Assembly (NCBI GenBank): GCA_963710745.1 | Contig: CAVQBP010000006.1 | Coordinates: 1 to 64,000, forward strand | Reading direction: 5' to 3' | From: CAVQBP01 sp963710745 | GTDB taxonomy: Bacteria > Bacteroidota > Ignavibacteria > Ignavibacteriales > Ignavibacteriaceae | Length of the DNA stretch: 64,000 bases | In this document: in pieces, positions 37,961 through 46,278 of the stretch | Layout: each line of letters begins with the position of its first letter | How positions within the stretch are numbered: position 1 is the first letter of the stretch | Translations under genes and position numbers: made by a program | Notes under the pieces: model-generated | Databases searched by the model: none | Told to the model about the DNA's origin: nothing | What the model saw: the letters and a program-made list of their open reading frames with translations, nothing else

Positions 37961-38072
37961 TTTTTAACCTCCAATAAAATATATTTTAAATTGTTTTCAC
38001 TTTTATTACAGAGATGCAAGATTAAGAAAATATAATGCATTGTGCCAAATAAAGTAAGAAGATTTAATAAGT

Positions 38073-38118
38073 AAATCTATCCTCCAATGGGATGAAAAAG
38101 GAACTAGTACTCCTTAGT
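38073..38118 (-). promoter_or_regulatory. stress element copy H
   Basis: Minus strand: AAGGAGTACTAGTT, then CCTTTTTCATCCCATTG, then GAGGATAGATTTAC. Sense-oriented to groES-groEL, 113 bp from the groES ATG, where other bacteria would carry a heat-shock operator. Confidence 0.8.
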
Positions 38119-38176
38119 AATGAGATCCTTTTTTTAATTGCCAGAATAAGTTTTAAATTCTTCTTCCCTAAATCTT

Positions 38177-38635
38177 TTAAGCCGGAATGAAATTTACATA
38201 CTGATATGAATGCTTTATCTCGTAATAAGCAGGTTGAGGAGTTCGATCCGGTATAACAAACCCATTAATGCAAAAGTTAGCATCATTCGGTTCATCTCCA
38301 TAATCACCTCCGTAAGCCCAGAACATTTTACCCATGTCATCCTTTTTATAAAGGCCCTGATCAACCCAATCCCAAATACAGCCGCCTATTAAATTTTTAT
38401 GGCTGTCAATAATTTTCCAATATGTTTCCATATTACCGGTTGAATTACCCATCGAATGTGCATATTCACACATAAAGATAGGCTTCCACAGTTGCAGGCT
38501 GGAAATTCTCATTAGTATTATTCCGAACTTTTGCGGTGATATACAATAGTCCGTCTTCATACCTATCATCAAGTGTTTACCGGATAAAAAAATCTTCCAG
38601 GTGTTCTTTTGGAGTTGAATATAAATACACACTTA
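38177..38635 (-). pseudogene. GH2 beta-galactosidase (LacZ) relic with internal deletion
   Basis: Two separated parts of LacZ are fused. The upstream part, in one frame, reads VYLYSTPKEHLEDFFIR, stop, TLDDRYEDGLLYITAKVRNN, the N-terminal sugar-binding/Ig region. Then, in the frame ending at 38177, comes the catalytic-barrel segment MCEYAHSMGNSTGN (the Glu of CEYAH is the GH2 nucleophile), GGCIWDWVDQGL and INGFVIPDRTPQPAYYEIK. Several hundred residues between them and all the C-terminus are missing. Clearly non-functional. Confidence 0.82.
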
Positions 38636-38902
38636 ATATTCTTTTCATAATTTTTCTCTTCTATATTATTAATCGCTTGTTTTTAGATTATTAAATTTTA
38701 TGATTTTTAATTCTCTCCTGCGTTTGAAACCTATACCGGCTCTCCTTCTATTATTCATATCTCCGGGAATATTGCTGCATGGTTTAACTTTCTAGTTATT
38801 TCTCCAGTTGGAAATATTTGACTAGCGGCATTTGCAATTATAGATTTTTTAAATATATTATTTTTTTAAAACAAGATAATAAACATATTATCAATATAAT
38901 AG
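38636..38902. other. AT-rich intergenic region
   Basis: 267 bp with no gene, repeat or clear hairpin that I can see. Confidence 0.4.
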
Positions 38903-39265
38903 ATGAATTATTTGAATAAATACGCAAAACCTTATTCTTATATATTTTTATCTGCGTATCTGTTTTTAGTATCGCTCACAATTTTTCACTACCATCATTA
39001 TGATTTTCAGCAGGGAAACTATGAGCTCGAACAATCTCCTGAACATCAAACCACTAACCCATTTGATAAATACTTCGAGTTAAACGGCGAATGTATAGTA
39101 GCACATTTTACTAATACTATTAATAATTTCAATTATGTTCCGGTTTTAAGTTCAGAAGCTGCAAATCATAAAGTCTATTTTTCTTTAATTTATAATAGTA
39201 AATTATCTAATCAAAAATATAATTATAATCATTACTTAAGAGCTCCTCCTTCAAAATTATCCTAA
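38903..39265 (+). CDS. hypothetical exported small protein upstream of TonB receptor
   Basis: 120 residues with one N-terminal hydrophobic segment (YSYIFLSAYLFLVSLTIF) directly followed by HYHHYDF, a single Cys (GECIVAHF) and an ending LRAPPSKLS. His/Cys-bearing small envelope proteins with a final R-x-PP are sometimes found next to metal-uptake receptors, but I cannot assign a family. It lies 140 bp before the TonB-dependent receptor on the same strand, suggesting a shared role (inference). Confidence 0.6.
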   Translation: MNYLNKYAKPYSYIFLSAYLFLVSLTIFHYHHYDFQQGNYELEQSPEHQTTNPFDKYFELNGECIVAHFTNTINNFNYVPVLSSEAANHKVYFSLIYNSKLSNQKYNYNHYLRAPPSKLS

Positions 39266-39405
39266 CCTAAAATTTCACAATCGCAGAAGAAACAATCAAA
39301 AGTTGGAATTGTAAAGCACGATTTTGCCAATTCCAGCTTAGCTGATTAATACTTCTGCTGCTTATAATTTAAATAAAATTACGAAATATGAAGGAGACCT
39401 CTCAT

Positions 39406-41802
39406 ATGTCTGCAAAAGTTTTATTCAACCCGGAATTTCATCTTTTCAAAAAGGGAGTAATAATTATCCTTATAGTATTTGGATTTAATGTTAATCTTTT
39501 TGCTTCTCTAAATATGAACGGCGGAGATAAAAACATAAACACAATCAATTATAAAATTAATGTTGTTGATTCAACACAAAATACACCGCTTGCATTTGTT
39601 GTACTAATCTTGAAAAAAGAAGGCAAATTCGTGAATGTTAAAGAAACTGATCACTTCGGGATTGCATCGTTTGATGATATTGAAAAAGGCAATTACAATT
39701 TAACAGCACAATTAGTGGGTTACAAGCCTTATTCAATACCAGTTATTATAGATAATGAGCATGATTATCTGAAAATACTTTTACCCCAGAATATAATCGG
39801 ATTGCAGGAAGTAGTTGTAACAGGAGAAAGAGCACCTCATATTTCCAGTTTCATCGATTTAAAAACAGGGAATAAAACATTAGAACTCCAGACATTTCAT
39901 CCTGCCCCGGACGCAAGAATGACAACAGTTATACAGGAAAATTTAGCCGGAGCAGTCAGAGCTCCGACTGGCGAAGTACATATACGCGGACAGCATGGTG
40001 AATATACTTACATGATTGACGGGATACCGATTCCCCTGGGTGTTTTTGGTGGATTAAATGAGGTTGTTGATCCGGGAGTGATTAAGAATATTAATTTCTA
40101 TACAGGGGGATTCCCTGCTGAATACGGACAGTCGGCTGCCATAATCGATATCAGAAACCAGGTCCCTCCGGGAAAATTTCATCTAAGCCTTTCCAGTTAC
40201 GCCGGCAGTTATTTAACTTCGACTGATGAAAACCTGGGACCAAAAGTTGGAACATTTAAATCATTAAACTCAAACGGTCAGAGAATATCATTCAGTAATC
40301 ATATCGGAGCCTTCGGTTATTTCTTTTCAGGTGCCAGGCAGGAAACAGACCGTAGAATTGATCAGCCGGTGAAGCAGCTCTTGAATGATCATGGATTCGA
40401 TTATTTTCTATACGGAAAAATGGATTATTTTTTCAGTGATAAAGATTATATTACTACAAATTTAAATTACAGCAAAACACAAACTCAAATTCCGTTCGAT
40501 TCTGCTGAAGGAATAAACTTTGATACTCAAAGCAGCTACAACTCTTTCCAGACACTTTCCTACTATCACATTTTCTCAACTGAAACTGATAAATCAAGTG
40601 ATCTATTTGCCGGTTTTTATGTCCGGGAAGGCGGATTAACTTTTGGCACCAGTCCATATGACCAGACTAAACAATACATTGGAACTGACACTTCTACAGC
40701 ATATACTGTTAACCAGAATAGAAATTTTATTTCTTATGGTACACGTTTTAAGTATAGCCGGGAGCTTACACATTATTTTTCATTTAATACAGGATTTAAT
40801 TTAAGTGTGACCAATGGTGAAGAAAATTTTCAATTTAAGAATACTATTGGTAACGGACCATCAAACAATTCTAAATTTACCGGATCGGATTTCAGTTTAT
40901 TCGGTCAGACTAATATTCACCCTTTTGAATGGACAAGGATTGAAGCTGGATTAAGATATGATCAGCATATAGCTCCAGTCGTAAATCTTCAAGCTCAAAT
41001 AAGTCCAAGATTTAAAATAAGTTTCTTCCCTAATGATTTCATGACCATATATTTGAGCTACGACCATCTTTTTATACCTACTAACATCGAAGGCTTATCT
41101 TCAATTGCTGCTGTTATTGGTGAAACTGCCAGAGCTGCATTTCCTGAAAAAGACAATTTATACGAAGCAGGAGTTACTCACAATTTTCTGAATGGTTTTA
41201 CCGGTAAACTGGATTTCTTCTATAAGGATTCTTCACCGGGGCTGGATGATGAGACACTTGGTTCAAGCACAATCAGGGTGAATGTAAATATTAATAAAGT
41301 TAAAGTGAGCGGTATCGAGTTTGGCCTGACTTACAGCAATCCGGAAAGCCCTTTATCAGGGTATATTAATTCATCTGTTATACATGCTTATGGTAACGGC
41401 CCTGTATCCGGCGGATTTCTTCCACCCGATAGTTCTACCGTTCCGTTCGATTTAGATCATGATGAAAGATTATCTGCTGTAATAGGATTAAATTACCAGC
41501 CATACAACTGGTTTATCAATTTAGTAGGAATTTACGGCAGCGGTTTAGCAAACGGCAATGACAGCTATAATTTTAAAACCGGTTTATTCGATTTTAATCA
41601 GGGAGCTCATACAACCCCTTACTGGATATTTAATTTATCCGGAGGATATAAATTCTACTTAAGTGATAATCATACGCTTGAACCATCAATATACATAACA
41701 AATTTGTTTGATCATGCTCATTTAATTAAGGGAGCATTTTTCAGCGGTGCAAGCTTTGAAGAAAGAAGAAATGTAACATTTAAAATTGCTTATGAAATGT
41801 GA
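39406..41802 (+). CDS. TonB-dependent outer-membrane receptor with carboxypeptidase-regulatory-like domain
   Basis: 798 residues from ATG 39406 (AAGGAG 9 bp upstream; an in-frame ATG at 39388 contains that RBS and is unlikely). Signal peptide (GVIIILIVFGFNVNLFAS), then a CarboxypepD_reg-like beta domain to ~135 (NTPLAFVVLILKKEGKF, YNLTAQLVGYKPYSIPV), plug domain with VRAPTGEVHIRGQHGEYTYM and DGIPIPLGVFGG, then a 22-strand-type barrel with alternating aromatic strands ending near the C-terminus. Substrate cannot be read; the neighbouring His-rich small protein hints at metal. A 42-residue frame overlaps its stop. Confidence 0.9.
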   Translation: MSAKVLFNPEFHLFKKGVIIILIVFGFNVNLFASLNMNGGDKNINTINYKINVVDSTQNTPLAFVVLILKKEGKFVNVKETDHFGIASFDDIEKGNYNLTAQLVGYKPYSIPVIIDNEHDYLKILLPQNIIGLQEVVVTGERAPHISSFIDLKTGNKTLELQTFHPAPDARMTTVIQENLAGAVRAPTGEVHIRGQHGEYTYMIDGIPIPLGVFGGLNEVVDPGVIKNINFYTGGFPAEYGQSAAIIDIRNQVPPGKFHLSLSSYAGSYLTSTDENLGPKVGTFKSLNSNGQRISFSNHIGAFGYFFSGARQETDRRIDQPVKQLLNDHGFDYFLYGKMDYFFSDKDYITTNLNYSKTQTQIPFDSAEGINFDTQSSYNSFQTLSYYHIFSTETDKSSDLFAGFYVREGGLTFGTSPYDQTKQYIGTDTSTAYTVNQNRNFISYGTRFKYSRELTHYFSFNTGFNLSVTNGEENFQFKNTIGNGPSNNSKFTGSDFSLFGQTNIHPFEWTRIEAGLRYDQHIAPVVNLQAQISPRFKISFFPNDFMTIYLSYDHLFIPTNIEGLSSIAAVIGETARAAFPEKDNLYEAGVTHNFLNGFTGKLDFFYKDSSPGLDDETLGSSTIRVNVNINKVKVSGIEFGLTYSNPESPLSGYINSSVIHAYGNGPVSGGFLPPDSSTVPFDLDHDERLSAVIGLNYQPYNWFINLVGIYGSGLANGNDSYNFKTGLFDFNQGAHTTPYWIFNLSGGYKFYLSDNHTLEPSIYITNLFDHAHLIKGAFFSGASFEERRNVTFKIAYEM

Positions 41803-41920
41803 AAATAATTTATTGGAAAGAAAATTCATATTACCGATTACTATATTATCGGGATTATCAGTATTAAGCGCAATGCTTGGTTCCTTGCAGGTTGTTGCAA
41901 AGGATACAATTGCATCATAA
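41792..41920 (+). CDS. possible 42-aa membrane peptide overlapping the receptor stop
   Basis: ATG 41792 lies inside the last codons of the receptor gene (ATGAAATGTGA), the layout of translational coupling. The peptide reads MKCENNLLERKFILP, ITILSGLSVLSAMLGSL and ends VVAKDTIAS: a basic start with one hydrophobic helix. No family recognised and no independent RBS; could be chance. Confidence 0.35.
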   Translation: MKCENNLLERKFILPITILSGLSVLSAMLGSLQVVAKDTIAS

Positions 41921-42091
41921 AAAATACGGAATCTGAAAACGAAACTGTGAATTAGGTAATAAAATAATGAAAATGTGTGCAAAGATGCGGGAAGGCTGAG
42001 GTCATAAGATAGTCGATTACTCTTAATGATATCTTCATAATGCTTTTTTAACTTTTCGTGAAGAGATTATTAATAGACTTGAGATGAGAAA

Positions 42092-43552
42092 TTGAAAAAG
42101 AAAAATGCGATTAAGCTTTTATCAGAATTTACAATTATTATTTCGGGTATATTGCTGGTTGCTGCGAGCGGTTGTTCACAAGTTCAGCAAGTGCAAAGCC
42201 CTAATACTTATAGTACAAATCCAGGGTCATATTACCAGAATAACGGTAACTATGACCAGACTTTAAATGAATATGGTGATTGGATTGCGATTTCTCCATA
42301 TGGAAATGTATGGAAGCCGTTTGTCGTTTCAACATGGCAGCCTTATAATTACGGTTATTGGGTTTATTCAAACTATGGCTGGACATGGGTTTCTTACGAA
42401 CCTTTCGGATGGATAGTTTATCACTACGGTTTCTGGATAGATAATCCTGACTACGGATGGCTGTGGGTTCCTTCCAACGATCAATGGTCCCCTGCGAGAG
42501 TAGATTGGTATGATTACGGCAATTATGTTTGCTGGGCTCCTCAGCAACCTCATGGGATTTCATATGGAGCTCCGTGGATATCGCAAAGACATGTCTGGCA
42601 TGTTGTTCAAAACAATAATTTCACCCAAAAAGATTTAACTAATTATTATATTACTAGATCAATGCTGCGAAATAATATTGGCAGCCGGTCTGTAATTTCC
42701 CGTCGACCGCCGGATATCACTGAGATCAGAACGAGAGCTGCAGGTACAATTCCGATTGTAAAAATTGAGAAACAAAATATTACAAGAGGAAACGGACAAA
42801 TTGTAAGAATGAGGTTACCAGTTGATCAGCAAAGGATTGTCCAACAGCATACACTTGAAATTCAGAGAACTGTAATTCAACATCGAAATCTGCAGCCTCA
42901 GCCTATACCTCAAAAACAATCACAAAATAATTCGAAGAAAGCAGCAGGTAAAAATATTCAACCGCAAATTAAGAGAGCTGTAATTCACAATCATCAACCT
43001 ATTGTGCGAAGACAAGTTCAGAATAAAACAAGGAATGCAAGTTCATACAGTCAGCAGCGATTTCACAGACCGGTTCAATATCATCCTCAAACGAAGGTAC
43101 AAAGACAACATCAGCATTTTGCCGTGAATAGACAGCTATACAATCATCGGCAGCGATTTCACAGATCGGCTCAATATCATCCTCAAACGAGAGTAAAGAA
43201 ACAACCTCAGCATTTTGCCGTGAATAGATCGCGATACAATCATCAGCAGCGATTTCACAGACCGGTTCAATATCATCCTCAAACGAGAGTACAAAAACAA
43301 CCTCAGCATTTTGCCGTGAATAGATCGCGATACAATCATCAGCAGCGATTTCACAGACCGGTTCAATATCATCCTCAAACGAGAGTACAAAAACAACCTC
43401 AGCATTTTGCCGTGAATAGATCGCGATACAATCATCGGCAGCGATTTCACAGACCGGGTCAATATCATCCTCAACCAAGGCAGCAGAGACATCCTCCGAA
43501 TCATGCAAGTTATGCGGCAGGGAGAAGAAATGGTTCTTCGAAAAGATTTTAA
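42092..43552 (+). CDS. DUF6600-type lipoprotein with C-terminal 32-residue tandem repeat
   Basis: 486 residues starting at TTG 42092 (GAGATGAG upstream). Lipobox LVAASGC near 28 marks a lipoprotein. Residues ~55-190 are the aromatic DUF6600 region (NEYGDWIAISPYGNVWKPF, WVYSNYGWTWVSYEPFGW, HYGFW). From ~320 the chain becomes five tandem 32-residue repeats (QRFHRPVQYHPQTRVQKQ, then PQHFAVNRSRYNH), very basic and rich in His, Gln and Arg. Probably envelope-anchored with a polybasic tail that could bind polyanions (inference). Function of DUF6600 is not established. Confidence 0.82.
   Translation: MKKKNAIKLLSEFTIIISGILLVAASGCSQVQQVQSPNTYSTNPGSYYQNNGNYDQTLNEYGDWIAISPYGNVWKPFVVSTWQPYNYGYWVYSNYGWTWVSYEPFGWIVYHYGFWIDNPDYGWLWVPSNDQWSPARVDWYDYGNYVCWAPQQPHGISYGAPWISQRHVWHVVQNNNFTQKDLTNYYITRSMLRNNIGSRSVISRRPPDITEIRTRAAGTIPIVKIEKQNITRGNGQIVRMRLPVDQQRIVQQHTLEIQRTVIQHRNLQPQPIPQKQSQNNSKKAAGKNIQPQIKRAVIHNHQPIVRRQVQNKTRNASSYSQQRFHRPVQYHPQTKVQRQHQHFAVNRQLYNHRQRFHRSAQYHPQTRVKKQPQHFAVNRSRYNHQQRFHRPVQYHPQTRVQKQPQHFAVNRSRYNHQQRFHRPVQYHPQTRVQKQPQHFAVNRSRYNHRQRFHRPGQYHPQPRQQRHPPNHASYAAGRRNGSSKRF
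43052..43500 (+). repeat. 96-bp in-frame tandem repeat, about 4.7 copies
   Basis: Repeat starts at 43052, 43148, 43244, 43340 and 43436 (constant spacing 96). Copies 3 and 4 are nearly identical at DNA level; the first and last diverge. The reverse strand is also open through the repeat, a by-product of its codon content. Confidence 0.9.
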
Positions 43553-43908
43553 AAAATTCCATATATTAAATTTTTCCAAGAGAGCGAATAATATTAAATA
43601 CATTCATTGTCTATTCCTTTACCATAACTAAACGTAAACGAATTTAAATCCGGTGCTAAACGGAAAATCAGGTTTTATTGTAAACAGAATTAGTGTACTG
43701 CTTGAGGTGGATGGAATGGACGGAAAATATATGCGGAGATCATCGACTTTAAAATCTTTAAAACCTGTCCAGCGAAGTTCTGATTTTATCGGGACAAGGA
43801 CAGAAGACAAACATGTAAAAAGTTTATCCTGAGTCTGCTGAAATTCCTGCGGAGTTTTCAGAGTAAGCAGTAGCAAGAATTATTTTTAGTCAATGTTAGA
43901 AGTATCCT
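43553..43908. other. intergenic region, possible decayed coding on the minus strand
   Basis: A minus frame at 43628-43876 reads SELRWTGFKDFKVDDLRIYF and ends GFKFVYV, reminiscent of an outer-membrane beta-strand end, but it lacks a start with RBS and any family match. Confidence 0.3.
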
Positions 43909-44778
43909 TCATTTCTTCAATCCTATTGCCATTTTATAAGCCATTGCAGCATCGGGAAGCGGTGTTAAGGTATCTAATAAAATATTATAAGTCCCATTTT
44001 CGGACAATTCGTCAGCAACTTTTTTTACTAAAGCTAAAGTTGCTTTCATCAAACTTGAACCGAGACTTAAACGGGCAACACCTAAGTCCTGCAGTTCACT
44101 TACAGATGGCGGAAATCCTGCCCCAATCCCAGGGTTAGCCAAAATATTAATTGGAGCATTAATTTCCTTAACCAAGGTTGAAATCGTTTCTTTGTCCCAT
44201 ACTGGTTGCACAAATATACAGTCCGCACCGGCTTCCCGGTATTTATTGCCACGCTTAATTGATTCAGATAATTTTTCTCGTTGCGGACCCGACGAAGTAT
44301 AAAATGAATCCGTCCTTGCATTAATTACTAAATGAAAGTCCAGTGAATCTGATAATGCACGAATAGCAGATATTCTTTCACAAAATTCCAACTCGTCAAT
44401 TAATATTGGATTTAAATCAATACTGTCTTCAATGTTTATTCCAACAATTCCTGTTGCAATTATCTTTTTAACAGAATCAATTATTTCATTTAAATTATTT
44501 CCATATCCGGCTTCTATATCCACAGTTACCGGAACATGTACTCCATTTACGATTCCAGTTATAACTTCAATCATTTCAGACAATTGTATTACCTGGCAGT
44601 CAGCATATCCTAAAGAAGCAGCTATTCCCATACTTGTTGTTGCGATTGCTTTATAGCCACTTGCTTCTATTAATTTAGAACTTCCAATGTCCCACGAATT
44701 TAACAGAACCAGAATTTCTTTGTCACTATGAAATTTCAAGAACAATTCAGCTTTTTCTTTTTGAATACTTGAAACCAT
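43909..44778 (-). CDS. isocitrate lyase / PEP mutase family protein
   Basis: 289 residues, beta/alpha barrel with a C-terminal swapped helix. Family hallmarks: LLNSWDIGSSKLIEASGYKA, ATTSMGIAASLGYAD, the Mg-binding VDIEAGYG, NIEDS, and VINARTDSF. The sequence belongs to the 2-methylisocitrate lyase-like/PEP phosphomutase branch (oxaloacetate-type C-C or C-P bond enzymes); the catalytic Cys motif of true isocitrate lyase (KKCGH) is not present, so isocitrate cleavage is unlikely. Substrate unknown. Intact single gene. Confidence 0.9.
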   Translation of the reverse strand: MVSSIQKEKAELFLKFHSDKEILVLLNSWDIGSSKLIEASGYKAIATTSMGIAASLGYADCQVIQLSEMIEVITGIVNGVHVPVTVDIEAGYGNNLNEIIDSVKKIIATGIVGINIEDSIDLNPILIDELEFCERISAIRALSDSLDFHLVINARTDSFYTSSGPQREKLSESIKRGNKYREAGADCIFVQPVWDKETISTLVKEINAPINILANPGIGAGFPPSVSELQDLGVARLSLGSSLMKATLALVKKVADELSENGTYNILLDTLTPLPDAAMAYKMAIGLKK

Positions 44779-45155
44779 TTTATTGTCCTTTTTTAATATT
44801 TAATTTAAATATATTTGATGATTGCTGTTCTATCTAATGTTCCTGCATATTCAAAATTAAACTATATCAAAAAAAATATATTTGCAAACAAAAATTATTA
44901 TTTAAATTTTAAGTAGAAAAAATTATACGCCCGCTTTCATAAACAAGGACATAAGTTCACCTGCCACGCTAAATTACTAATTAGAAAGCTAATTACTGCT
45001 TAATTTCACGTGGCTTTGATATTGTCAGCTAGGTTTAGCACTTGTCCCATTCATAACGTTTCGATGATTGTTTTCTGTCTTAATTTTATCCTTAACACAT
45101 TTACAATTTATATTATATTTGAAAGATCTATGAGAGACTTATAGTCATTAGATAT
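44779..45155. other. intergenic region with hairpin and diverged repeat
   Basis: 377 bp. 44940-45060 shares segments (ATAAACAAGGACATAAGTTCA; CAGCTAGGTTTAGCACTTG) with 60222-60300. Between them a ~25-bp imperfect inverted repeat runs from GCCACGCTAAATTA (44962) to TAATTTCACGTGGC (45014). No gene. Confidence 0.45.
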
Positions 45156-45908
45156 TTAAACTCCGTATTTTTTGTGTAAAGGTGAATTGACTATATCACG
45201 AAGTTTTAATAGTAAATCATCTGCATCATCTTTAGTTAATCCGGTTGTTGAAATTAATGGATGAATAACAGCTTCCGATATACCCGGACTTGCTTTTCCT
45301 TTCAACAATCCTTTGCGCTGCAGCCTTTTCCAGTTTGTTGTAAATGTTATGGGTAAAATTGGAACCTGCTTACGGATAGCTAATGAAACAGATCCTGATT
45401 TAAATTCGGTTAACTTAGGGGCAGCCCTGGAAATAGTACCTTCCGGAAGAACCACTAATGGATGCCCTTCGTCAATTACATCCATCATTCTTTTAAAGGA
45501 TTTTATCAATCCCATTTTATTATGTCTGTCTACTAATATATTCATTCCTGATGTATAAAATATATGGAATAACGGCCATTTTTCAACTTCCTTTTTTCCT
45601 GTAAACACAAAATATTGATCGAATAATGAGTATAGACAAGGGATATCTATATATGAGCTGTGGTTAGAGCAGATTAAAAAGGGTCTGTCTAAAATAATAT
45701 TTTCCCTGCCCTCAACTTTTAAGAAAATACCTCCGCAAAACAAAAACAGTCTGCCATAGAATTTCATAAATTTAAAGGCTGTAGGGAACCGCTCCTTTTT
45801 AGATAGGAAAAAGCGAAAGAACGGATAAAGCAATATTAGCAGCAATGCAAAGCATACAAGGAGATATAACTTATAAAAAAACCTGAACGGAAATAAAATA
45901 ATCGACAT
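45156..45908 (-). CDS. plsC: 1-acyl-sn-glycerol-3-phosphate acyltransferase (PlsC-like)
   Basis: 250 residues. N-terminal membrane helix (LYLLVCFALLLILLYPFF), acyltransferase block I NHSSYID with the catalytic His83 and Asp88 (HxxxxD), block III PEGT at 155-158, and block IV VPILPITFT. Transfers an acyl chain to lysophosphatidic acid at the inner membrane in phospholipid synthesis. Stand-alone gene with no obvious operon partner. Complete. Confidence 0.92.
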   Translation of the reverse strand: MSIILFPFRFFYKLYLLVCFALLLILLYPFFRFFLSKKERFPTAFKFMKFYGRLFLFCGGIFLKVEGRENIILDRPFLICSNHSSYIDIPCLYSLFDQYFVFTGKKEVEKWPLFHIFYTSGMNILVDRHNKMGLIKSFKRMMDVIDEGHPLVVLPEGTISRAAPKLTEFKSGSVSLAIRKQVPILPITFTTNWKRLQRKGLLKGKASPGISEAVIHPLISTTGLTKDDADDLLLKLRDIVNSPLHKKYGV

Positions 45909-46278
45909 GATTGATGTGTATTACTATAAGTTTAAATATTAGTACTTTTCAAAATATAAAATTAAGAATTGTTTTCGTCATTTCCCTTAAACAGTATAAA
46001 AACAAATAACCGATTTTACCTATATAATCGATTATAATAAATTTAAATAACCCAGGACTGCTTAAAATAGTTCTGATGCAGCAATTTTTCCCTCCGGTTT
46101 CAGAACCCAATATCACCTTCCAGAAAAAATATATTAAAAATTGCTAAAGAAAAATTTGATCCTGAGCCTTCCTTATTTCCTGAGGATTTCTTCAACATGC
46201 CATAAAAAATATTTGAATTTCCACTGTTCGTGTATTTTAGCGCAAATAAAAAATTCTTAAATAATTTTATTTTTTCCA
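45909..46278. other. AT-rich divergent intergenic region
   Basis: 370 bp between plsC (minus) and the PAP2 gene (plus). No repeat, RNA or clear promoter recognised. Confidence 0.4.

Noticed and set aside
37961..38060. CIRCE/HrcA operator before groES
   Set aside because: No TTAGCACTC-N9-GAGTGCTAA or close variant in the leader.
7179..38118. Stress elements as CRISPR repeats
   Set aside because: Copies are kilobases apart in both orientations with genes between; no spacers of regular length.
7179..38118. Stress elements as sigma-54 or Bacteroidota sigma-A (-33 TTTG / -7 TAnnTTTG) promoters
   Set aside because: No TGGCAC-TTGCA pair, and the TTTG at the core end lacks a TAnn before it and a matching -33 box at 19-bp spacing.
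42999..43562. Long minus-strand open frame across the 96-bp repeat
   Set aside because: Open only because the repeat has few stop codons in that frame; low-complexity translation that mirrors the plus-strand gene.
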